DNA of 64,000 nucleotides from Kiloniella sp. EL199. GTDB lineage: Bacteria > Pseudomonadota > Alphaproteobacteria > Kiloniellales > Kiloniellaceae. Below are positions 33,391-42,401 of the stretch, piece after piece (position 1 is the stretch's first letter; each line of letters begins with the position of its first letter). The stretch covers positions 248,001-312,000 of the forward strand of contig NZ_OMPU01000013.1 of NCBI RefSeq assembly GCF_900313065.1, written 5' to 3'. The position numbers and the translations under genes are program-made. The notes beneath the pieces are model-generated. The model searched no databases. It was not told where the DNA came from and worked only from the letters and a program-made list of their open reading frames with translations.

Positions 33391-34607
33391 CGATAAAAAA
33401 AAGTACGGTTAATATTTTTATCTATGTTCAGCATCTTCTGGGTATTGGGCACCTTAGACGTGCTTCTTTACTTGCAAAAGCAATGGAAAACGCAGGAATG
33501 TCTGTTGTTTTTGCATCAGGCGGACGCCCCGTTTCTTATCTTGATATTGGTGATGCCGACTTTCTTCAGCTTCCCGCACTTCATGCCTCGGATAACAGCT
33601 TTAAAATTCTAAAGAACATTGAAGGATCTGTTGTTGATGATACGTGGAAAGAACAACGAAAAGAACTTTTGTTATCGGCTTTTCGCGAAGCTGCACCAGA
33701 TGTTCTTCTGATCGAGATGTTTCCCTTTGGCAGGCGCCAGATGCGATTCGAGTTAGATCCCTTGATCGATCTGGCCAAATCCATGAACATCCCGGTTATC
33801 AGTTCTATCCGGGATATACTCACAACGCATAAAACCCCCGGGAAAAGTGAATGGATTATTGATCGGGTTCAGAAAGATATCGATCACGTTCTGGTACATG
33901 GTGATCCCGACTTTATGCCTCTTGAAGACAGCTTCCCGCTCGCTGCTAAAATTAAGGATAAAATCGTTTATACCGGGTATGTCGTTGAACATGACATCGA
34001 AAGTCCAGATACCCGTTCAGCAACGAAACGAGAGGGTGTACTTATCTCTGGTGGGGGCGGTGCCGTAGCCTTGCCCTTGGCTGAAGCAACAATCAAAGCC
34101 AAGGATTTTTCCACTTTAAAAAATGTGCCTTGGCGATTGCTTCTGGGAACCAATCTACCCGACCAAGAGTTCAACGACATCGTCAAACGTGCACCTGACG
34201 GATTAAGTGTTGAACGAAATCGGTCGGATTTTTATACGCTTCTCTCCAAAGCACAGCTTTCAATTAGTCAGGCCGGGTATAATACCGTTATGGAAACACT
34301 TATGACCGAAACACCGGCAATTGTTGTTCCCTTTTCAGCTGATGGTCAAAGTGAACAAACGGATCGTGCAAAAAAACTTGCAAAAGCTGGCGTGCTGTCA
34401 CTGTTATCAGAAGCAAATCTAACCCCGGAAAATCTGGCCCAAAAAATAGATGATGTTGTGCAAAAATCCCAAACTCAAAAATCCAACACACAAAAACCTG
34501 GATCAAAAATAAAAGTCGATGTTCGCGGCACACAAAAAACAGCACTTTTTATCAAAGATCTAATCGAGAAAAGACACAATAAGCGAGACATACTGTGCCC
34601 CAAATAA
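33387..34607 (+). CDS. Glycosyltransferase, COG4671-like (GIGHLRR type), paralogue 2
   Basis: Predicted GT-B glycosyltransferase of 406 residues, paralogous to the gene at 31545. It has VQHLLGIGHLRRASLLAKAM at the N-terminus and LIEMFPFGRRQMRFEL at about 110-125. Its C-terminal domain contains SISQAGYNTVMETLMTE, then IVVPFSADGQSEQTDRAKKL. A low-complexity lysine/serine/glutamine run (SQTQKSNTQKPGSK) lies near residue 360. The start overlaps the phosphatase stop (ATGA) and the end overlaps the next gene by 13 bases. The two paralogues may add successive residues or form a pair. Confidence 0.85.
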   Translation: MTIKKSTVNIFIYVQHLLGIGHLRRASLLAKAMENAGMSVVFASGGRPVSYLDIGDADFLQLPALHASDNSFKILKNIEGSVVDDTWKEQRKELLLSAFREAAPDVLLIEMFPFGRRQMRFELDPLIDLAKSMNIPVISSIRDILTTHKTPGKSEWIIDRVQKDIDHVLVHGDPDFMPLEDSFPLAAKIKDKIVYTGYVVEHDIESPDTRSATKREGVLISGGGGAVALPLAEATIKAKDFSTLKNVPWRLLLGTNLPDQEFNDIVKRAPDGLSVERNRSDFYTLLSKAQLSISQAGYNTVMETLMTETPAIVVPFSADGQSEQTDRAKKLAKAGVLSLLSEANLTPENLAQKIDDVVQKSQTQKSNTQKPGSKIKVDVRGTQKTALFIKDLIEKRHNKRDILCPK

Positions 34608-35146
34608 CTCCGCAAAGTTTTAAATACCCTCTTTTTGATATTTATCTCGATTACCTAAAAACAGCTTTCGGTTTATCAATTGGTCTTGGCGGGCTGATTT
34701 ATGGTCTGAATAATACCTTTTCCCAGATCTGTTTTAGCGCGATCCTTATTATCTTTATACTATTTGGATTTCATTCCCTTCGACGCCACAAAACGTGCGT
34801 AACCGTGGATAGTGAACAGGTTGAGATTACAGACTTCAAACAACGAAAAATTCTATTTAAAAATATAGAAAACATAGAGTTACGCTATTACGGACGTCCC
34901 GTGAAAGACAAAGACAATGACCAAAAACCCAAAGGTGTCTTACATCTGGTTTTAAAAGACAAAGAGCAAAAAATTACTTTAGATTCCAACTTATATGGCT
35001 TCAGATATCTGGTCTGGTCAGCCATACTATTTGCGAAAGAGTGTAACCTGCCGCTTGACCCAAGCACCATTGGCAATATGCTAGATATTGGACTTGATCC
35101 AGAAGGCAGCAGTGAAATGCCGGATCCAAAAATGTCGGGAATTTAA
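34595..35146 (+). CDS. Small membrane protein of unknown function, end of the glycan operon
   Basis: Protein of 183 residues, start GTG, overlapping the glycosyltransferase by 13 bases. Two closely spaced hydrophobic segments (about residues 24-43 and 45-62) form a membrane hairpin. A soluble ~120-residue domain follows, rich in beta strands at first (CVTVDSEQVEITDFKQRKILF), similar in style to PH-like membrane-associated domains; no family was recognised firmly. Translational coupling with the glycosyltransferases suggests a helper role in the same membrane process. The YejF gene begins 55 bases downstream. Confidence 0.7.
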   Translation: MPQITPQSFKYPLFDIYLDYLKTAFGLSIGLGGLIYGLNNTFSQICFSAILIIFILFGFHSLRRHKTCVTVDSEQVEITDFKQRKILFKNIENIELRYYGRPVKDKDNDQKPKGVLHLVLKDKEQKITLDSNLYGFRYLVWSAILFAKECNLPLDPSTIGNMLDIGLDPEGSSEMPDPKMSGI

Positions 35147-35201
35147 GAAGATATAAAAAGATCAAGCCAACAGGGTTTAACAACGGGGCCAGAGTATAAT
35201 C

Positions 35202-37118
35202 GTGGACGATCTGTTACAGGTCAAAGACCTCCGTGTCGCATTCAAGCTTCCAGAAGGCACTTTGAACGCCGTCAAGGGCGTATCCTTTCGTATCCCAAGG
35301 GGAAAAACAGTTTCTCTGGTCGGTGAATCAGGGTCAGGAAAATCGGTTGTCAGTCAAGCAATCATGGGAATTTTACCCAAAGTAGCTGAAATTGCAGGCG
35401 GGGAGATTCTTTTTTCCGATCCGGAAAAACAGGGTGAAATCCTGAATCTGGCAAGGATCAAACCTGATAGCAGGCAAATGAGGCAGATCCGCGGTGGTCG
35501 AATCTCTATGGTTTTTCAGGAGCCCATGACCTCGCTTTCGCCAGTACACACCGTTGGTAACCAAATCTGCGAGGCCCTGGAGCTGCATCGCGATATTACC
35601 TCGGCTCAAGCACTGGAACTTGCAACCGACATGTTACGTATGGTGGGGTTCCCCGACCCAGCCCGCGCAATGCGTACCTATCCCTTTGAACTTTCAGGCG
35701 GTTTACGTCAGCGCGCCGTTATTGCAATGGCACTGGTATGCCACCCCGCCCTGCTAATTGCCGACGAACCCACCACGGCTCTGGACGTCACCATTCAGGC
35801 ACAAATTCTAAAGCTCATCAAAGATTTACAGAGCGAGCTAGATATGTCCGTTCTCATGATCACACACGACCTTGGCGTTGTTGCCAATATGGCCGATGAA
35901 GTCGTGGTCATGTACCACGGCGAGGTTATGGAGAGCGGTACTCTGGAAGATATTTTCAGAAAAGCAGAACACCCTTACCTCAAGGCCTTGCTTCACGCGG
36001 TTCCACGTTTTGATATGAAGCCTAATGAACGGCTCAAGCCAATTCGTGAAATTGAACACCACCCGGACAATCCCATTCTCAAAGCAAAGAGACAAAGACG
36101 AAAAATCTGTAAAGATGATCCCCCTTTGCTTGAGGTAAATAACATCTCAAAATCTTTTTCGATCAGAAAAGGGGGGTTTTTCTCTCAAAGATCAGCGGAA
36201 AAAGCACTCGCCGTTGATGATATCAGCTTTTTTGTCAATCGTGGGGAATGTCTCGGTTTGGTTGGGGAAAGCGGGTGCGGGAAAACCACCCTGTCAAAAA
36301 TTATCATGCGCGCCCTGAGGCCTGATCAGGGATCAATTATTTTCCGGGATCAGGATAATAATCCGACGGATGTTCTTGCGCTGGAGAAAAAAGATCTCTT
36401 TGATTTTCGTGAACGTGTTCAGTTCATGTTCCAGGACCCTTATAGTTCACTTAATCCCCGTATGACGGTGCAAGAGTTAATCGGCGAACCTTTGTTGATA
36501 CATGGCATGAAAGACGCCAAAGAACGACGAAAGTACGTTGAAAGCCTGATGGACGTGGTTGGATTGGCACCAATGCATATAAATCGCTATCCGCATTCAT
36601 TTTCAGGGGGGCAGCGTCAACGTATCGGGATTGCCAGAGCATTGGCCCTACAACCCGACCTTTTGATCTGTGACGAGCCCGTATCAGCGTTGGATGTCTC
36701 TATTCAGGCACAAGTTCTTAACCTGCTGAAAGATTTAAAAGCAGCTTTGGGCCTGACCTATATCTTTATCAGTCACAATCTGGCGGTTATTGATTATATT
36801 GCTGATCGAATTATCGTCATGTGCAGAGGGCGATTGGTTGAAACCGCCCCGAAAGAACTACTCTTCAAAAATCCGGTTCATCCCTATACCCGGGCGTTGG
36901 TATCTGCAGTACCTGATCCCGATCTAGATCATCCGCTTGACTTAAAGGATTTACTGGAAGGAAAAGCCTCGGTACCGGAAAATTGGCCAGCGCCTTTTAC
37001 CGTAAATAATCAGCATGATATGGCCATGGTTGATTTGGGTGGTGGCCATTATGTTCGTGTTCATAAAGGTACTGGTAGCGATGCAATCCCTCAAACAGAT
37101 ATGAGGGAGAACGTATAA
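35202..37118 (+). CDS. yejF: Peptide ABC transporter ATPase, double-domain (YejF)
   Basis: Cytoplasmic ATPase of 638 residues with two complete nucleotide-binding domains. Domain 1: Walker A GESGSGKS (about 43-50), signature LSGGLRQR and Walker B LLIADEP. Domain 2: Walker A GESGCGKTT, signature FSGGQRQR and Walker B LLICDEP. Each domain ends in an oligopeptide/dipeptide-type C-terminal extension. It would drive import of peptides such as microcin C with YejB and YejE, which follow directly: the stop overlaps yejB by one base. Start is GTG at 35202. No YejA solute-binding gene lies in the window. Confidence 0.93.
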   Translation: MDDLLQVKDLRVAFKLPEGTLNAVKGVSFRIPRGKTVSLVGESGSGKSVVSQAIMGILPKVAEIAGGEILFSDPEKQGEILNLARIKPDSRQMRQIRGGRISMVFQEPMTSLSPVHTVGNQICEALELHRDITSAQALELATDMLRMVGFPDPARAMRTYPFELSGGLRQRAVIAMALVCHPALLIADEPTTALDVTIQAQILKLIKDLQSELDMSVLMITHDLGVVANMADEVVVMYHGEVMESGTLEDIFRKAEHPYLKALLHAVPRFDMKPNERLKPIREIEHHPDNPILKAKRQRRKICKDDPPLLEVNNISKSFSIRKGGFFSQRSAEKALAVDDISFFVNRGECLGLVGESGCGKTTLSKIIMRALRPDQGSIIFRDQDNNPTDVLALEKKDLFDFRERVQFMFQDPYSSLNPRMTVQELIGEPLLIHGMKDAKERRKYVESLMDVVGLAPMHINRYPHSFSGGQRQRIGIARALALQPDLLICDEPVSALDVSIQAQVLNLLKDLKAALGLTYIFISHNLAVIDYIADRIIVMCRGRLVETAPKELLFKNPVHPYTRALVSAVPDPDLDHPLDLKDLLEGKASVPENWPAPFTVNNQHDMAMVDLGGGHYVRVHKGTGSDAIPQTDMRENV

Positions 37119-38116
37119 TGTTGACCTATATCGTCAATCGTATTTTGGCTATGGTGCCAACACTGCTTATTATTTCAGCTGTGATCTTTACTTTAATTCA
37201 GTTGCCGCCCGGGGATTATCTGGAAACACAGATTGCCGAAATGCAGGCACAGGGTGAAAACGTCGATCAGGAAAAAATTGATTATCTCCGCACCGAATAC
37301 GGTTTGGACAAGCCCATGTATGAACAATATTTCGACTGGGTTTTTGGGCTTTTACAAGGTGATCTTGGCTATTCATTCGAACATGAATTACCTGTAACTG
37401 AAGTTATTGGCGATCGGATCACACTAACGATTGTGCTCGCCCTTGCCGCAACACTCTTTACCTATGTCCTTTCCTTCCCGATAGGTATCTACACCGCCGT
37501 AAAACAATACTCTGTCGGTGATTACGTTTTCAGTTTTGTTGGCTTCATTGGCCTCGCAACACCTAATTTTTTACTAGCTTTGGTTTTACTCTATTTTGCC
37601 AATGTCTGGTTCGGTACTTCTATTGGCGGCCTGATGGACGACGAATTTATCGGTAAGCCGTGGAGTATGGATAAAGCTTTGTCCGTCATGGAACATCTAT
37701 GGGTTCCCGTTGTGGTCATTGGAACTTCCGGTACCGCCGGTATGATAAGGCGGCTACGAGCCAACATGCTGGACGAGCTATCAAAACAATATGTCATTAC
37801 AGCAAAAGCCAAAGGTCAGACACCCCTAAAAATCCTTATGAAGTACCCGCTTCGTTTGGCAATAAATCCCTTTATCGCGGATATTGGATCTATTCTGCCT
37901 GATTTACTTTCCGGATCTGTGCTGGTTGCCGTGGTTATGGGATTGGAGACAACAGGCCCGATGCTGGTTGATTCACTCTTGAGCCAAGATATGTATCTGG
38001 CGGGATCATTCCTGATCATCGAAGCATCATTGGTCGTTATCGGGGTCTTTATTTCAGACCTGATTCTTGCTGCGATCGACCCGAGAATTCGTCTGGGCGG
38101 GGGAGCTGAAAAATGA
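37118..38116 (+). CDS. yejB: Peptide ABC transporter permease YejB
   Basis: Inner-membrane permease of 332 residues with about six helices, of the DppB/OppB type. The N-terminus (YIVNRILAMVPTLLIISAVIF) and the long periplasmic loop with QLPPGDYLE are typical of YejB. The EAA cytoplasmic loop that contacts the ATPase lies in the LSKQYVITAKAKGQ segment. It is co-translated with yejF (one-base overlap) and yejE (four-base overlap). Confidence 0.94.
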   Translation: MLTYIVNRILAMVPTLLIISAVIFTLIQLPPGDYLETQIAEMQAQGENVDQEKIDYLRTEYGLDKPMYEQYFDWVFGLLQGDLGYSFEHELPVTEVIGDRITLTIVLALAATLFTYVLSFPIGIYTAVKQYSVGDYVFSFVGFIGLATPNFLLALVLLYFANVWFGTSIGGLMDDEFIGKPWSMDKALSVMEHLWVPVVVIGTSGTAGMIRRLRANMLDELSKQYVITAKAKGQTPLKILMKYPLRLAINPFIADIGSILPDLLSGSVLVAVVMGLETTGPMLVDSLLSQDMYLAGSFLIIEASLVVIGVFISDLILAAIDPRIRLGGGAEK

Positions 38117-39300
38117 GTAAAAACACAACAGATCATCAGCATCCAATTCGACCTATGGAACATTACGTCAATCCAGCGCCATTTGATCCACAGTCAGTAA
38201 CGAAACTAACGCCACAGCAAGAGCGCTATTTCACTGCATCACAATGGCAGATCATGTGGTGGAAATTCAAGAAACACAAACTTGCGGTTTATTCCGGCGT
38301 TATTTTGCTCTGTATGTACATTGTTGCGATTCTGGCGGAACTTGTGGCCCCCTATAATTTACATAACAGGGAAACAAAGTTTATCTATGCCCCGCCGCAG
38401 GCCATTCACTTTTTCCATGAAGACGAGTTTATAGGCCCCTTTGTCTATGGCTTTGATTACAACCTCAATATGGAAAATTTGAAACGGGAATACACGCCGA
38501 ACACATCTGATATTCAGAAGCTAAGTTTCTTTTGCCGTAGCGATCAGGAGTATGATTATCTTGGCCTGATCAGTGGAGACTTTCATTTCGTCTGTCCGGC
38601 AGAAAACGGTACCCTTTTCATTTGGGGAACAGATCGATTGGGACGAGATGTCTTTAGCCGCATTATTTATGGTTCAAGAATTTCTCTGACCATTGGTTTG
38701 ATTGGTGTTGCCATTAGCTTTGTACTCGGCACTTTCTTTGGCGGTTTGGCCGGATACTTTGGTGGTCTCGTCGATAATTTCGTTCTGCGAGCTATTGAAA
38801 TACTCAAGTCCTTTCCAAGCCTGCCATTATTTATGACACTTTCCGCCCTTTTGCCTGTTACCTGGAGCCCCCTTGGCGTTTTCTTTGGGATATCAATTAT
38901 TCAAGGCTTTCTGGATTGGCCGGGATTAGCCCGTGCCGTCAGGTCCAAATTGTTGAGTTTGCGTGAAGAGGACTTCACCACAGCAGCACAGTTAATGGGC
39001 GCTTCACATGCAAGAATTATTGGCAAACACCTTTTACCTTCGTTCAGCAGTCATCTCATCGCCTCTGCAACTCTTGCCATTCCCATGATGATATTGGGCG
39101 AAACTAGCTTGTCTTTCCTAGGCTTGGGACTAAGAGCGCCGATCACATCATGGGGTGTGCTACTCAACGAAGCGCAAAATATCAGCGCCGTTGTTTTATA
39201 TCCATGGCTGCTATTACCCGTACAACCCGTTGTTTTGGTTGTGCTTTGCTATAACTTTTTAGGTGATGGACTGCGTGATGCTGCGGATCCCTATAAATAA
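38113..39300 (+). CDS. yejE: Peptide ABC transporter permease YejE
   Basis: Inner-membrane permease of 395 residues, longer than DppC because of a periplasmic insertion after the first helix, which is a mark of YejE. The N-terminal region has QWQIMWWKFKKHKLAVYSG. The GTDRLGRDVFSR motif and the EAA loop (REEDFTTAAQLMGASHARI) follow. The C-terminus reads FLGDGLRDAADPYK, as in this subfamily. It is the last gene of the yejFBE operon and is convergent with the cyclase gene 40 bases away. Confidence 0.94.
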   Translation: MSKNTTDHQHPIRPMEHYVNPAPFDPQSVTKLTPQQERYFTASQWQIMWWKFKKHKLAVYSGVILLCMYIVAILAELVAPYNLHNRETKFIYAPPQAIHFFHEDEFIGPFVYGFDYNLNMENLKREYTPNTSDIQKLSFFCRSDQEYDYLGLISGDFHFVCPAENGTLFIWGTDRLGRDVFSRIIYGSRISLTIGLIGVAISFVLGTFFGGLAGYFGGLVDNFVLRAIEILKSFPSLPLFMTLSALLPVTWSPLGVFFGISIIQGFLDWPGLARAVRSKLLSLREEDFTTAAQLMGASHARIIGKHLLPSFSSHLIASATLAIPMMILGETSLSFLGLGLRAPITSWGVLLNEAQNISAVVLYPWLLLPVQPVVLVVLCYNFLGDGLRDAADPYK

Positions 39301-39339
39301 ACCGTTTATGGAAAGAAGAGAGTTTATTCTAACCACAAA

Positions 39340-40662
39340 CTAATCAGCAACTACGACAAGATCCATGGCACCAGAAACACCCACGACCTGACTCTTCTCC
39401 AACACTTTGCGCTCTAACAAAGGTTGGTACCCCTGTTCAACAGCTTTTTTGTAGGTCGTTTGATCAGCAAGAGCACGCACACCAACATCCTTATTATGCT
39501 TTTCAAGCTTTGCCGATAGATTAACCGCATCGCCAATCACAGTGTATTCCAGACGCGTATCATCACCAACAGCCCCGAAGAGAACAGGCCCAACGGCAAC
39601 TGACCCATTAACCAGCGGCGCCTCTTCACCGTTGTCTCTTTGCCATGATGCCGTTACATCCATTACTTCATCCATGGCTCTTAAAGCGTCCGCAGCATAG
39701 GTTTCAGAGGGAACAGAGGCCCCAAAAGTTGCCATGATGCCGTCCCCCATAAACTTGTCAATTGATCCGCCATGCTTTTGGATAATTGGAACACAAAGTT
39801 GCTGGTATTCGGCCAAAGTACCCATAACAATCTCTGCCGATTCAACAGCAGCCAGCTTGGTAAACCCACGCATATCCAAGTTCATAATCGCTGCTTCACG
39901 CCTTTCGGCGCTTCCCACCATTATTTTATCTTTTGAATGCGCAATCTTTTTGGCGACCTCAGGCGAAAAGAAGCGCGAAAGTTCCTGCGCCGCTTGTCGT
40001 TCTGAGACTGAATTAATCAATAAAGCCCGGGCACGGACCAATGCAACAGCCAGAATAAGCGTCACAACCACAATAGAGATTATCTTGTCAAATTCTGCGC
40101 CGAGAAGAATGGAATTTGATGTCATGTAGTGCACATAATCACGCGTGATCATACTGTCCATTGAATCAAAAGACACAACATACATAATCATCATCCCCCA
40201 CCCCAGAGCCGCAAATAATCCGGCAATGACAACGAATTTGGCTTCAAATCTCAAAGCTCTGATTGCGATGAAAATAAAAACATAAAGAAGGGTTGGGACT
40301 TTTAGATAAAAACTTGGAGGTTGATTGTACTGAACATGAAAGCTCCAGATCAAAACCATTAGGAGCGTCATATCAAAAAGCGCAGAAAAGGCTAGCGACC
40401 AGTCAGGCATATGAAAATTATAGGCCCAGACGATACGTATCAATGTCAGTACCAGATAAATGCTCAAGGCCCAAGGGACCGGCGCAAAGGTCACATCTTC
40501 ATTGAAGGTTTTAGGGGATATAAGGTAAAGAGAACCGAAAATAGAAACCACAGCAAGCTGAATCCAGCCGATCAACCGTTCTGTTTTATCTTCCTGCTCA
40601 TGAATGGCCCTAAGTACCCGCTCTGGCAAAGCTGTCTCATTAACCGAGCTAAACCATTTCAT
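39340..40662 (-). CDS. Membrane-bound class III adenylate/guanylate cyclase
   Basis: Protein of 440 residues with about six membrane helices in the first ~220 residues, a short linker and a C-terminal class III cyclase domain (about 250-435). Metal-binding aspartates are visible in MNLDMRGFTK and in DKFMGDGIMATFG, and the region with YTVIGDAVNLSAKLE is a conserved family mark. It would make cAMP or cGMP from ATP or GTP at the membrane, in response to a membrane or periplasmic cue. It is in the same direction as an MBL-fold hydrolase gene and a response regulator gene upstream. It may supply the nucleotide sensed by the protein at 24155; this is inference. Confidence 0.92.
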   Translation of the reverse strand: MKWFSSVNETALPERVLRAIHEQEDKTERLIGWIQLAVVSIFGSLYLISPKTFNEDVTFAPVPWALSIYLVLTLIRIVWAYNFHMPDWSLAFSALFDMTLLMVLIWSFHVQYNQPPSFYLKVPTLLYVFIFIAIRALRFEAKFVVIAGLFAALGWGMMIMYVVSFDSMDSMITRDYVHYMTSNSILLGAEFDKIISIVVVTLILAVALVRARALLINSVSERQAAQELSRFFSPEVAKKIAHSKDKIMVGSAERREAAIMNLDMRGFTKLAAVESAEIVMGTLAEYQQLCVPIIQKHGGSIDKFMGDGIMATFGASVPSETYAADALRAMDEVMDVTASWQRDNGEEAPLVNGSVAVGPVLFGAVGDDTRLEYTVIGDAVNLSAKLEKHNKDVGVRALADQTTYKKAVEQGYQPLLERKVLEKSQVVGVSGAMDLVVVAD

Positions 40663-40800
40663 TTTTATAATCCCAAGCTGCTCCTAAATCACACTGCGAT
40701 CTGCCCGCATGTTATATCTAAATAAGCTTTAGCTGTTATTAATTCTACAGGTACTTTGATCAAGCCATGGTCAGAATTCCGTGATCAAAACCGGAGCGAC

Positions 40801-41640
40801 TTATAAATTAAGAACAAGGCCTTCTTTTGCAAACAAAGTGCCCGGACGTGCTTTCTCTGCCTTTTCGGACTCAATATCCAGGAAATCATCGTTGTGACAA
40901 GGGTCATGATGGAAAGCAATTAACTGTTTCACGTCTGCCAAATCACATAAACGCACCCCTTCCTGCCACGTTGAATGCCCCCAATCCTTAAATTTGGGGA
41001 ATTCTTCATCCGTATAGCTACTGTCATAAACCATGCAGTCAGCACCTTGGACCAGCTCAATTATTTGACGATCAGGGACCCCCGGAGTGTGCTCTGTATC
41101 AGTAATATAACAAAAGGATTTACCTTTGTATTCAAGGCGGTATCCTGTCGCCCCATTGGGATGGTTTAAAGGCGTTGTACGAATCTTAAGGCCGGGATAG
41201 GGCTCCAGGGTTTCACCGCTATGAAAATCATGGAACGTTACGTTTGCTGAAAATATTTTAGGCGGAACCGGAAACAAAGGTTCAGCCATATAGCGACATA
41301 GAATTTCATGCAAATTACTCTGCTGTTCCAATAAATGGCCTGCCCACAACCGCACCTTGTTTTTGGGGTAAAAGTTCGGACCAAAGAACGGCATGCCCAT
41401 AATGTGGTCGTGATGAGTATGAGAGAAAAAGATATCGATTTGCTGTTTATCACTCGCAGAACAAATATTATTTCCCAGAGATCTGATACCTGTACCTGCA
41501 TCGAATATAAAATGGTGATCTCCACAGCGAACCTCTACGCATGACGTATTTCCGCCATAACGTCTGTGGCTATTTTCTGGACAAGGGATTGATCCCCTTA
41601 CTCCCCAGAATTTTACTGTAAAATCACTCGTTGCCGACAC
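40801..41640 (-). CDS. MBL-fold metallo-hydrolase
   Basis: Protein of 279 residues with the metallo-beta-lactamase fold. The dinuclear metal site is seen in FSHTHHDHIMG (about residues 70-80), with a further aspartate in CYITDTEHTPG and histidine in AFHHDPCHNDDF. The N-terminal FWGVRGSIPCPE is typical of a subgroup of phosphodiesterase-like MBL enzymes often found beside signalling genes. It may cleave a cyclic nucleotide or another phosphodiester. It lies 138 bases upstream of the cyclase gene on the same strand, so a make-and-break pair is possible, but unproven. Confidence 0.87.
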   Translation of the reverse strand: MSATSDFTVKFWGVRGSIPCPENSHRRYGGNTSCVEVRCGDHHFIFDAGTGIRSLGNNICSASDKQQIDIFFSHTHHDHIMGMPFFGPNFYPKNKVRLWAGHLLEQQSNLHEILCRYMAEPLFPVPPKIFSANVTFHDFHSGETLEPYPGLKIRTTPLNHPNGATGYRLEYKGKSFCYITDTEHTPGVPDRQIIELVQGADCMVYDSSYTDEEFPKFKDWGHSTWQEGVRLCDLADVKQLIAFHHDPCHNDDFLDIESEKAEKARPGTLFAKEGLVLNL

Positions 41641-41705
41641 GTTTCATAATCTCCCGGCCACTAGACAGCCAAATGCAAAATTCACAGATCTTTACTGAGC
41701 TATTT

Positions 41706-42401
41706 TTAAGGTACTAAACGATAGCCACCAGTCTCTGTTACTAATAACTTTGCATTCGATGGGTCGATTTCAATCTTTTGTCGCAATCTATAGACATGAG
41801 TTTCCAGTGTATGGGTGGTTACACCAGCGTTATACCCCCAAACTTCGTTGAGTAGGGTATCCCTGCCAACAACTTGAGACCCTTTACGATACAAATACTT
41901 AAGGATAGACGTTTCCTTTTCAGTCAGGCGAATTTTCTTTTGCGTTTCACCTTCAATAAGAATTTTACCACTGGGTTGGAAAGTATAGGGCCCAATGGTG
42001 AAAACGGCATCTTCGCTTTGTTCATGCTGACGAAGTTGTGCGCGCAATCGTGCTAGAAGGACACCCAAACGGAATGGCTTGGTTATATAATCGTTAGCTC
42101 CAGCGTCCAGACCAAGAATAGTATCAGCATCTGATTCAGCCGCCGTTAACATGATAATAGGGCTTTTGACACCTGCGCGTCTCATTAAACGACAAACTTC
42201 ACGCCCATCCATATCGGGAAGACCAACATCCAGCAAAATCGCATCATAGTAATCGTCTTTGGCCTTATCCAGACCTTCCATACCATTAACGGCTTCTGTT
42301 GTTTCAAACTCTTCGTGTAGATGTAGTTGCTCTCTTAATGAAGAACGCAGTGCATCATCATCGTCAACAAGCAATATTCTACGGCCATTTGAAGTCGTCA
42401 T
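41706..42401 (-). CDS. Two-component response regulator, OmpR/PhoB family
   Basis: Transcription factor of 231 residues. The receiver domain begins ILLVDDDDALRSSLREQL, the phosphorylated aspartate is D58 in AILLDVGLPDMDG, and the switch lysine lies in ITKPFRLG. The DNA-binding winged helix (about 130-229) has LTEKETSILKYLYRKG and ends LVTETGGYRLVP. No kinase gene is adjacent; the kinase must be elsewhere. It is an orphan regulator placed 65 bases before the MBL-fold gene, in the same direction. Confidence 0.93.
   Translation of the reverse strand: MTTSNGRRILLVDDDDALRSSLREQLHLHEEFETTEAVNGMEGLDKAKDDYYDAILLDVGLPDMDGREVCRLMRRAGVKSPIIMLTAAESDADTILGLDAGANDYITKPFRLGVLLARLRAQLRQHEQSEDAVFTIGPYTFQPSGKILIEGETQKKIRLTEKETSILKYLYRKGSQVVGRDTLLNEVWGYNAGVTTHTLETHVYRLRQKIEIDPSNAKLLVTETGGYRLVP

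Noticed and set aside
36165-36185. GGGGGGTTT as a further small-RNA target
   Set aside because: It lies within the yejF coding region, not before a start, and matches only part of the loop complement.
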